From: Clostridiales bacterium
Lineage (GTDB): Bacteria > Bacillota > Clostridia > Christensenellales > Aristaeellaceae
Direction of reading: 5' to 3'
NCBI GenBank assembly: GCA_004557805.1
Contig: SFFS01000010.1
Coordinates: 1 to 26,241 of the forward strand
DNA length: 26,241 nucleotides
A program made the translations under genes and the position numbers. Position 1 is the first letter of the stretch. Every line of letters begins with the position of its first letter. The notes beneath the pieces were generated by a model that was not told the DNA's origin, did no database searches, and saw nothing but the letters and a program-made list of their open reading frames with translations. Of the stretch, positions 7,737-14,229 are shown one piece after another.

Positions 7737-7921
7737 TTGGATGTAATTTATCGTCACAGCCGTAAAAACCGCCGCATTCTCCCTTTTCCCTTGCGAAAAA
7801 CTCTTCTCAAAAAAATCTGTAAATCCTGAAACCCCATATGGCTTTCTTGGAGGGGAGCGCGAGGGGGTCCTTCTTTCCCCCGAAAGAAGGGCCCCTCGCA
7901 AAATCATCTCTCACAAATTCC
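7737..7921. other. Convergent intergenic region with a long hairpin
   Basis: 185 bases between the converging transpeptidase and aldolase genes. The only structure is an 18-bp stem with one bulged G and a CCCC loop (7859-7877 pairing with 7882-7899). It lacks a U tract on either side but is placed where a bidirectional terminator would be. The first 100 bases hold no ribosome site or recognisable coding sequence. Confidence 0.5.
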
Positions 7922-8950
7922 TTACTCAATCGCCTCGATCAGCCGCTTCACGTTCTCCTCCGTCGTGGCCCAGCTGGTACACACGCGCACGGCGGTGTGC
8001 TTTTCGTCGGTCTTTTCCCAGAAGGAGAGGACGAACCGCTCTTTGAGGCGTTCGTACACCTCGTCCGGCAGGATGGGGAACTGCTGGTTCGTCCAGGAGT
8101 CGTACAGGAGCGGCCAGCCCTTTTTTTCAAACGCCGCGCGCAGCCGAAGCGCCAGATCGACGGCATGCCGCGAAATTTCGAAATAGAGATGATCCGTAAA
8201 AAGCGTATCGAATTGCAGGCCCAGCAGCCGCCCCTTGGCCAGCATGCCGCCGCGCTGCTTGATGTGATAACGGAAATCGCGCTGCAATTCCGCATCGCAG
8301 ATCACGACCGCCTCGCCGAACAACGCGCCCACCTTGGTTCCGCCGATGTAAAACACGTCGCACAGCGCGGCGTAATCGGCCAGCGTCAGGTCGTTCTTGG
8401 GCGACGCAAGACCATAGCCCATGCGCGCGCCGTCGACAAACAGCTTCAGACCGCATTCGCGGCAGACGGCGGAAATTGCGCTCAGCTCAGCCTTGCCGTA
8501 CAGCGTGCCGTTCTCGGTAGGGTTGGAAATATAAACCATCGCGGGCTGCGCCATATGCTCGTGCGTCGCATCGTTCCAGTGCGCGTCATAGCAGGCGCGC
8601 ACCTGCGCGGCGGTGATTTTGCCGTCTGCCGAAGGCAGCGTAATCACCTTATGCCCCGTCGCCTCCACCGCGCCGGTTTCATGCACGGCAATATGTCCGC
8701 TGACGGCCGCGATCACGCCCTGATGGGCGCGAAGCGCCGCAGAGATCACCGTAAAGTTCGCCTGCGTGCCGCCGACGAGGAAATGCACCTGAGCCCGCTC
8801 GTTTCCGCACAGCGCGAGAATGCGCCTGCGCGCGCTTTCGCAGTATTCGTCCTCGCCGTATCCGACGGTCTGCTCGAAGTTCGTATCGTTCAGGCGGCGC
8901 ATAATTTCCGGATGCGCGCCCTCGGTGTAGTCGCAGTTAAAGTAGATCAC
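7922..8950 (-). CDS. Low-specificity threonine aldolase / beta-eliminating lyase family PLP enzyme
   Basis: A 342-residue fold-type I PLP enzyme. Threonine aldolases split L-threonine (or allo-threonine) into glycine and acetaldehyde in the cytoplasm. Visible marks: GGTQANF (60-66, phosphate loop), VDGARMGYG (172-180) with the cofactor-binding Asp173 and Arg176, and IGGTKVGALFG (202-212) with the Schiff-base Lys206. Length is normal for the family. The start is GTG 8950 with GGAGGG 6 bases upstream. It overlaps the CvpA stop by 4 bases (GTGA), so it is the last gene of the dnaA transcript. Substrate is not proven; a related serine or phenylserine aldolase is possible. Confidence 0.85.
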   Translation of the reverse strand: MIYFNCDYTEGAHPEIMRRLNDTNFEQTVGYGEDEYCESARRRILALCGNERAQVHFLVGGTQANFTVISAALRAHQGVIAAVSGHIAVHETGAVEATGHKVITLPSADGKITAAQVRACYDAHWNDATHEHMAQPAMVYISNPTENGTLYGKAELSAISAVCRECGLKLFVDGARMGYGLASPKNDLTLADYAALCDVFYIGGTKVGALFGEAVVICDAELQRDFRYHIKQRGGMLAKGRLLGLQFDTLFTDHLYFEISRHAVDLALRLRAAFEKKGWPLLYDSWTNQQFPILPDEVYERLKERFVLSFWEKTDEKHTAVRVCTSWATTEENVKRLIEAIE

Positions 8951-9654
8951 AGGTGTCCCTCCAGAATTGTGGGAATGATATTGCTGTGGTAGAGCGCGCT
9001 GCCGATCTTCGACGCCTCAACCATCTCCTTGAAGCCGTCGAACGGCAGCACGGTCATTACAACCGGAACGAGCGCAAAGAACACAAACACAATAAACACG
9101 CCGCGCACAATACCAAACGCGCCGCCGATGAGCGCGTCGAGATGCCGCAGCGCCGGCAGGCGGAAGATATAGCCGATCAGCCCCGTGACCAGCGAAAGCG
9201 CCACATACGCGGCCAGAAACACCAGCACATAGCTCAGCACGGAAATGATGGCCGTGACGATGGTCTGATTGATGTAATCGGCCACCGTCGTGCCGCCGGT
9301 CGAAGAAAAGACCTGCGAGAGAATGTTGTTTTGCAGAAGCGAGCCGAACGGCTCCGGCAGCTTCACGCGCGAGATTACTTCCGACAGGCTGTTCGTATCG
9401 ATGCCCGCTACGCTCATCTGCGACAGCTCCAGATCGCCCAGGCGCGAGGAAGCGTCCGTATAGTGAACGAGCGTATTGACGATGGTCTGATTGTTGCAGA
9501 TCGCGTTGGACAGCTTCGGCCCGAGCGTATATGCCCCGAACATGGAGCCGAACACGCTGGCAAGCCCCAGCAGGGTGGTAATAAAGCCGCGATACATGCC
9601 GAAAAGCAGGCTGATGGCGACGATGCCGAGAATTACATAATCAACCGCGTTCAC
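8947..9654 (-). CDS. CvpA family membrane protein
   Basis: 235 residues with four hydrophobic segments (about 4-22, 26-46, 130-160 and 180-205), matching the CvpA layout: MNAVDYVILGIVAISLLFGMYRGF at the N-terminus and a final DALIGGAFGIVRGVF segment. The loop at about 50-120 is longer than in E. coli CvpA (162 residues total) and probably faces outside. CvpA was named for colicin V production, and its molecular role is poorly defined. The start is GTG 9654 with GAGGGGG 6 bases upstream. It lies between the DUF5711-like gene and the aldolase gene in the dnaA operon. Confidence 0.85.
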   Translation of the reverse strand: MNAVDYVILGIVAISLLFGMYRGFITTLLGLASVFGSMFGAYTLGPKLSNAICNNQTIVNTLVHYTDASSRLGDLELSQMSVAGIDTNSLSEVISRVKLPEPFGSLLQNNILSQVFSSTGGTTVADYINQTIVTAIISVLSYVLVFLAAYVALSLVTGLIGYIFRLPALRHLDALIGGAFGIVRGVFIVFVFFALVPVVMTVLPFDGFKEMVEASKIGSALYHSNIIPTILEGHL

Positions 9655-9681
9655 CGGATCCCCCCTCGTTGTATGGATTTT

Positions 9682-9700
9682 ATCCGCGCAGGGCGCGGAT
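9682..9700. repeat. Short GC hairpin, ATCCGCGC-AGG-GCGCGGAT
   Basis: A perfect 8-bp stem with AGG loop in the 45-base gap between the DUF5711-like stop codon and the CvpA start. It lies inside an apparent operon, so it may be an RNA-processing or stability element rather than a terminator. Same type as those at 1908, 3842, 17721 and 19041. Confidence 0.6.
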
Positions 9701-10878
9701 TATTTGCCCGGCAGTTTCATGATGAACACATCGTTGCCCGAGGCGAACACGGCACGGCCGCCGTCGAGCATGCAGTAGAACCGCGTCAGGCGCAGGTTCA
9801 GATAATGCGTGCTGAACGTTTTCCCGCCGTACGGGCAGTAATAGATGACGTTCTCGCCAAAGCCGTACACGCCGTTGGAACTCAGGCCGCAGGCAAAGCA
9901 CGGCGAGAGCAGGCGCAGGCTGCGCGAGGTGTAGTTGGTGACCAGGCGCAGTTCGGAAAACAGCGAGGATTCGCCCGAATCCGGCATGGGCTTAAACAGC
10001 GCGTAGGTGCTGCGTCCCGAAGCGCGCACGCTGTCGAGCAGCCAGCCGTAAACCAGCACCGAACCGATATCCTGCTGTTCGACGCACTTGTAATTATAGC
10101 ACGTAATCGTGCTGGTATCCACCAGCATGAGGTTGTTGTTGTGCGAGTAGACGCGATAGACCACCTGATCGCTCAGCTCCAGCGCGCCGGTAGACATACG
10201 CCCCGGCTCGTAGGTGGCGAGGTTCGTGATGGGGGCGTTGCCCGCCACGTCGAGGCTGAGCACCCACATCAGCGAATCGTTCGTGGAGAAGAAGCCCGCG
10301 TCCATCACATACAGATCGCTCAGCGTCAGCTGCTCGGCCTGTACGCCGTTATGATCCATGACCACGAGCGTCGATTCCGTATCGGACGCACCCTTGAGCG
10401 CGACGGCGATATAACTCTGCCCGATCGCGCCGAAAAGCACGTCCGAGGTCATGCGGTCGTTGAAGGTACACACGCCGTTTTTGTTGAGCACATACACCTG
10501 CTGGCCGGCCCAGGCGATTACTCCGCCGCCGCCCACGCGGTAATCCGCGCCTGCGCCAAGGGTGAAGTGCCAGCGGCTCTTGCCGTTCGGCGCGACGCAG
10601 TAGAGCGTCATGTCGTCGTAATACAGCACGTTCTCGCCCATCGCCTGGATGTTGCTTTCCGTCGAAGCGTGCAGGCGCACGGTGCTCGTATCGCTGCTGA
10701 AAAGCGCGCGCACGCCCGTCACGACGCCGAAAATGATCGCCGCAATAATACAAAAAACCAGAACGGTCTTTGCAATCCGTCCGGCCGGGCTTTTTTTGCG
10801 CCCGCCGGGAGCGTCCTTCCCGGCGATGCCGCTTTTCACATAAGGATTTCTTCTTGTGCGGGGATTTCTTGTCTGCAT
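9700..10878 (-). CDS. DUF5711-like membrane-anchored beta-propeller protein
   Basis: 392 residues. A basic cytoplasmic tail (1-35) precedes one membrane anchor (about 36-57). The extracellular part has repeating short strand pairs typical of propellers, for example VLYYDDMTLYCVAPNGKSRW (79-98), WAGQQVYVLNKNGVCTF and GENVIYYCPYGGKTF. This is the pattern of the clostridial DUF5711 family, whose function is unknown. The ATG at 10878 is 3 bases after the dnaA stop (TAAGCTATG) and has no clear ribosome site of its own, so translation is probably coupled to dnaA. I call the family from the overall pattern, not a search. Confidence 0.7.
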   Translation of the reverse strand: MQTRNPRTRRNPYVKSGIAGKDAPGGRKKSPAGRIAKTVLVFCIIAAIIFGVVTGVRALFSSDTSTVRLHASTESNIQAMGENVLYYDDMTLYCVAPNGKSRWHFTLGAGADYRVGGGGVIAWAGQQVYVLNKNGVCTFNDRMTSDVLFGAIGQSYIAVALKGASDTESTLVVMDHNGVQAEQLTLSDLYVMDAGFFSTNDSLMWVLSLDVAGNAPITNLATYEPGRMSTGALELSDQVVYRVYSHNNNLMLVDTSTITCYNYKCVEQQDIGSVLVYGWLLDSVRASGRSTYALFKPMPDSGESSLFSELRLVTNYTSRSLRLLSPCFACGLSSNGVYGFGENVIYYCPYGGKTFSTHYLNLRLTRFYCMLDGGRAVFASGNDVFIMKLPGK

Positions 10879-10881
10879 AGC

Positions 10882-12180
10882 TTATTTGCTGCGAATGGCG
10901 TGGCGCAGATCTTCCAGAATACTGGCCATCGCCGGGTCCTCGGAAACTTTGTCGCATGCGTGCAGGATGGTGGAATGGTCGCGCTGGAAGGCCGCGCCCA
11001 GCTGCGTCAGCGACAGATCGGTCATCTCTCGCGCGAGGAACATGGCCACCTGGCGGGGGATTACAATTTCGCGGCTTCGCCGCTTGGCGGTCAGCTCCGC
11101 GGCGGAAATTCCATAGTAATCCGCAACGGCCTGCTTGATCGCATCGCAGGTGATCCGCTTGGGGTCCTTCACGGCCAGAATATCGCGCAGCGCTTCTTCC
11201 GCCACCTCGCGCGTGACGGGGCTGCCCTTGAGATCGGCGAACGCGACCACGCGGGTCAGGCTGCCTTCCAGTTCACGGATGTTCGATTCGATGCGTCCGG
11301 CGATCAGCTCCAGCACGTCGTCGCCGACCTGCAGGTTTTCGCTCAGCGCCTTTTTGCGAAGAATGGCGATTCGCGTTTCAAGATCGGGCCTTTGGATATC
11401 GGCCACAAGACCCCATTCAAACCGGGAAACAAGCCGCTCCTCCAGCCGCATGATTTCCTTCGGCGGCTTATCGGACGAGATGACGATCTGCTTGCCCGCC
11501 GTGTGCAGGGTGTTGAACGTATGGAAGAACTCCTCCTGCGTGGAGTTGTGGCCGGCGATAAACTGAATGTCGTCCACCATCAGCACATCCACGTTGCGGA
11601 AGCGATTGCGGAACTCGGCGTTCTTGTTCTGCTGGATGGCGGTAATCAGCTCGTTGGTGAAGTTTTCGCTGCTGATATACAGCAGCTTTTTATCCGGATA
11701 ATCCTCACGGATGCGGTGGCCGATGGCGTGCATCAGGTGCGTTTTCCCCAGGCCCACGCCGCCGTAGATGAACAGCGGGTTATACGCCTCGGCCGGGGCT
11801 TCTGCCACCGCCAGCGCGGCAGCGCGCGCAAAGCGGTTGGAATTGCCCACCACGAACGTGTCGAACGTATATTTTGGGTTGAGCGAGAAGCCCGCCGTCA
11901 CCGCGCTCTCCTGCCTGGGGAAGAGCGTCTCAGCCTCCTGCGGCGTTACGAATTCCGCGCGCAGCGATTTGCCCGCCGCCTGCGAAATGGCGCTGGTGAT
12001 GAGCATCGAATAACGCATCAGGATATGCTTTTTGATGAACTCGCTCGTCGTGTCGATATACAGCATATCGCCCCGCTGCCTGAGCACGTTCAGCGGAGCA
12101 ATCCACGTATCGAAGGATGGTTCGCTCATTTCATCCCGCAGCAGGCTTAGCGCCTTTTCCCAGATTGCGGTTTCGTTCAT
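10882..12180 (-). CDS. dnaA: Chromosomal replication initiator DnaA
   Basis: 432 residues, slightly shorter than Bacillus DnaA (446) because the domain II linker is short. Domain I is at 1-80, domain II at about 81-100, the AAA+ domain III at about 101-320 and the DNA-binding domain IV at about 330-432. Walker A is GGVGLGKTH (140-148), Walker B is VLMVDDIQF (199-207), and the box-binding signature DHSTILHA is at 401-408. It binds ATP and DnaA boxes and opens the origin. The start is ATG 12180 with AAAGGGGG about 10 bases upstream. It has its own promoter at 12265-12293, downstream of candidate DnaA boxes, so autoregulation is plausible. dnaN is not the next gene, which is unusual. Confidence 0.97.
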   Translation of the reverse strand: MNETAIWEKALSLLRDEMSEPSFDTWIAPLNVLRQRGDMLYIDTTSEFIKKHILMRYSMLITSAISQAAGKSLRAEFVTPQEAETLFPRQESAVTAGFSLNPKYTFDTFVVGNSNRFARAAALAVAEAPAEAYNPLFIYGGVGLGKTHLMHAIGHRIREDYPDKKLLYISSENFTNELITAIQQNKNAEFRNRFRNVDVLMVDDIQFIAGHNSTQEEFFHTFNTLHTAGKQIVISSDKPPKEIMRLEERLVSRFEWGLVADIQRPDLETRIAILRKKALSENLQVGDDVLELIAGRIESNIRELEGSLTRVVAFADLKGSPVTREVAEEALRDILAVKDPKRITCDAIKQAVADYYGISAAELTAKRRSREIVIPRQVAMFLAREMTDLSLTQLGAAFQRDHSTILHACDKVSEDPAMASILEDLRHAIRSK

Positions 12181-12264
12181 GATGAGAGAACCCCCTTTTG
12201 TATATGTGCGATGACAAAAATTCTGCCCGGCAGCCGCCACGCCAGCGCCCCGGACAGCGTTGTC

Positions 12265-12293
12265 ATCATAGCAAAAAAACGCGTTTTTTTCAA
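12265..12293 (-). promoter_or_regulatory. dnaA: Sigma-A promoter of dnaA
   Basis: Minus-strand TTGAAA (12288-12293), a 17-base spacer and TATGAT (12265-12270). The spacer is almost entirely a perfect 18-bp palindrome, A7-CGCG-T7 (12273-12290). The leader to the ATG is about 80 bases. Confidence 0.8.
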
Positions 12294-12362
12294 GGGCGGC
12301 CCCGCCCCGAAAACCCCAAAAGAAATTGGGGATAAAATTCGTTTCGAGCGCGAAATGTTGGG

Positions 12363-12525
12363 TTATCCACGACAGTTATCCACAATTTGTTGCGAAATCG
12401 CAAAAAATTATCCACCAAAAGAAAAAGAAAAAAGACATGTTGCTGGCAAAAATTGCATTTTTTTGTGCTGTTTTGCCATATGAATTTGGCGGTGTGGAAA
12501 ACTCCACACCGCCAAAGGTGGATAA
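12363..12525. other. Candidate oriC next to dnaA: DnaA boxes and AT-rich unwinding region
   Basis: One perfect DnaA box TTATCCACA (12376-12384) and near matches (8 of 9) at 12363-12371, 12408-12416, 12493-12501 (minus) and 12517-12525 (minus). Between the third and fourth boxes is an A/T-rich tract of about 70 bases (12417-12487) suitable for unwinding. A hairpin at 12485-12516 separates the last two boxes. The position directly upstream of dnaA is where many Firmicutes carry oriC. Box count is modest, and a denser cluster lies at 16882-17065. Confidence 0.7.
12485..12516. repeat. Perfect 14-bp hairpin between pfkA and the origin region
   Basis: TTTGGCGGTGTGGA (12485-12498) and its exact reverse complement (12503-12516) around the loop AAAC. 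It lies 24 bases after the pfkA stop codon, so it probably ends pfkA transcription before the origin, although only TTCAT follows instead of a T run. The stem also contains a near DnaA box. Confidence 0.75.
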
Positions 12526-12540
12526 CGTTTCTCCTCCGCG

Positions 12541-13836
12541 TCAGCGCGTAGGCAGCGCGCTGTTCATATCCTGAATAGTATCGTACTGCGCGCGGTTGAA
12601 GTGGCCCTTGATGTCGCGCTGCATCTCCAGCGCCTGGCTGATGGGCATGGAGAACATCCGGTTCTGCTTGATACCGATAACCAGATTTTCCTTGCCTTCC
12701 AGCAGGAGCTTGACGGCCATATTGCCCGATTCGAACGCGAACACCGCGTCGAACGTGGTCGGGGAATCGCCGCGCTGGGTATAGCCCACGACGGTGGCGC
12801 GCACTTCGGCGCGATGGCCGTCGGCATCCTTGCACATATATTTCAGGCAGTCGGCCAGGCGATGCGCCGTCATCGGCTCGCCGGGGAAGCACTGCTTGCC
12901 CTGCGCCATGAGCAGACCATAGACGTCGAAATCGGCCATGGATTCATACGCGCCCTCGGCCACGACGATCAGCGCGCTGGAATCGCCCATATCGATGGCT
13001 TCCTGCAGACGCCTGGCAACTTCTTCCACGCTCCACGGCACCTCGGGCACCAGACAGACCTCCGCATGGGAGGCGATGGCGGTGCGCAGGGCGATATCGC
13101 CGCAGTTGCGGCCCATCACCTCGAGGATATGCGGCCGGTCGTGCGAACGGGACGTAGCGCGAACTTCGCGCGCGCTGCGCAGGCAGACGTTGGTGGCGGT
13201 ATCGAAGCCGAGCGTCATGTCGGTGTAGGTCAGGTCGTTATCGATCGTGCCGGGGATGCCGATGCACGGCATGCCGAAGCCGCACAGCTTGGAAGCGCCG
13301 TTGAAGCTGCCGTCGCCGCCGACGACCACCACGCCCTCCACGCCGATGGCGGTCAGCGTCAGCGCGGCCAGCATCTGGTTGGCGGGATCCTTGAACTCAA
13401 GGCAGCGGGCGGTATGCAGATGCGTGCCCGGACGCGCCTGAATATCCAGCTGAGTGTCGAGATCGAGCGAGATCAGGTCCTTCCTGAACACCGGATATTC
13501 GGCGACGAAATCGCTGAAATGCTCATAAAGCGCGAACTGGCCGCGATATTTGCGCAGCAGCGGGCGCATATCGGGCAGCGCGACGGACGCGCGCGCGCGC
13601 ACCGCTTCGAAAATCTGACCGACGAGCGCCTTTTCGGCGGGTTCGGTCACGACCTCGGTCATCTTCGCTTCAAGCGCTTCCATGAGGCGGGATTCGTAGT
13701 GAATAATTCCGTTGTAGCCGCGATGGATGCCGATCAGCGGCATTCCAAAATGCGCCGCCGTGCGGGCCACGGCCACGACTGCCGAGTTCATGCCGGGCGC
13801 GTCGCCGCCGGACGTCAGGACTGCGATCTTTCGCAT
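12541..13836 (-). CDS. pfkA: ATP-dependent 6-phosphofructokinase with a long insertion
   Basis: 431 residues, about 110 more than bacterial PfkA. It would phosphorylate fructose 6-phosphate to the 1,6-bisphosphate in glycolysis. Recognisable motifs: TSGGDAPGMN (8-17), HTARCLEF (141-148), GGDGSFNGA (173-181), PGTIDND (195-201) with catalytic-type Asp199, MGRNCGDIAL (241-250), and the substrate-side GYTQRGDSPT (351-360). Gly176 and Gly196 are the ATP-type residues at positions where PPi enzymes usually carry Asp and Lys. Compared with E. coli numbering, motifs after HTAR are shifted by about 72, so an extra segment lies between residues about 50 and 130. The PGT before HTAR replaces the usual GGT. 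The start is ATG 13836 with AAGGAG upstream. It follows a small DUF2007-like gene by 22 bases. Confidence 0.9.
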   Translation of the reverse strand: MRKIAVLTSGGDAPGMNSAVVAVARTAAHFGMPLIGIHRGYNGIIHYESRLMEALEAKMTEVVTEPAEKALVGQIFEAVRARASVALPDMRPLLRKYRGQFALYEHFSDFVAEYPVFRKDLISLDLDTQLDIQARPGTHLHTARCLEFKDPANQMLAALTLTAIGVEGVVVVGGDGSFNGASKLCGFGMPCIGIPGTIDNDLTYTDMTLGFDTATNVCLRSAREVRATSRSHDRPHILEVMGRNCGDIALRTAIASHAEVCLVPEVPWSVEEVARRLQEAIDMGDSSALIVVAEGAYESMADFDVYGLLMAQGKQCFPGEPMTAHRLADCLKYMCKDADGHRAEVRATVVGYTQRGDSPTTFDAVFAFESGNMAVKLLLEGKENLVIGIKQNRMFSMPISQALEMQRDIKGHFNRAQYDTIQDMNSALPTR

Positions 13837-13858
13837 ACTCAAAACTCCTTCTGGGTCG

Positions 13859-14068
13859 TTACGAGATTTCAAAAAGATTCTGGTCGAACAGCACCCTGCG
13901 CGCCTCCTCGGCCTCTGCGCGCGGCACAAGCAGCTCGTAATAAGCCTCCTGCGCGTCCGCGCTGTGGGAAACGGGACGCAGACGAATCAGAAACCCCTCC
14001 GCCGTAAGCCTGTCCCGAAGGAGCTCGGCCGCAGAAAGAGATTTTGTCATGTGAATCACCATCCACAT
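13859..14068 (-). CDS. Small DUF2007-like protein upstream of pfkA
   Basis: 69 residues, probably cytoplasmic. The layout of a short strand (MWMVIHMT), a helix (AAELLRDRLTAEGF), strands (RLRPVS, YYELLVPRA) and a final helix (EAEEARRVLF) resembles DUF2007, a ferredoxin-like putative signal-transducing domain. I cannot confirm membership. The start is ATG 14068 with GGAG 9 bases upstream; a second in-frame Met is at residue 7. It shares the promoter at 14118-14146 with pfkA. Its function is unknown; its place suggests a link to the phosphofructokinase only by cotranscription. Confidence 0.7.
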   Translation of the reverse strand: MWMVIHMTKSLSAAELLRDRLTAEGFLIRLRPVSHSADAQEAYYELLVPRAEAEEARRVLFDQNLFEIS

Positions 14069-14117
14069 CGCCGGTTTCTCCTTTGCTTCATTCAGCGTTC
14101 AGGCACTGTCACCGCGT

Positions 14118-14146
14118 ATTATATCACGCAAAATGGCGCTGCACAA
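14118..14146 (-). promoter_or_regulatory. Sigma-A promoter of the DUF2007-pfkA operon
   Basis: Minus-strand TTGTGC (14141-14146), a 17-base spacer ending in TGA (extended -10) and a perfect TATAAT (14118-14123). The leader is about 45 bases. Confidence 0.8.
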
Positions 14147-14210
14147 GGAAAATGTCACGCCCTTCACGAGCCAAAACATGGAGATTTGATGATCGTATAT
14201 GTATTTTTAT

Positions 14211-14225
14211 GGCGGCTCCGCCGCC
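14211..14225. repeat. Small hairpin GGCGGC-TCC-GCCGCC
   Basis: A perfect 6-bp stem with TCC loop just before the phage-like fragment. It follows a short T-rich stretch but no U tract comes after it. Nothing else is recognisable between the pfkA promoter and the fragment. Confidence 0.4.
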
Positions 14226-14229
14226 TTGA

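Noticed and set aside
8953..12150. A 1065-codon open frame on the plus strand opposite cvpA, the DUF5711-like gene and dnaA
   Set aside because: It is antisense to clear genes; its product is rich in His, Arg and Gln in a way typical of a shadow frame in GC-rich DNA, and it has no ribosome site or family motif.
12281..12300. An additional terminator in the poly-A/poly-T palindrome near dnaA
   Set aside because: Its T run is inside a symmetric AT palindrome with no GC stem, and it fits better as a promoter spacer.
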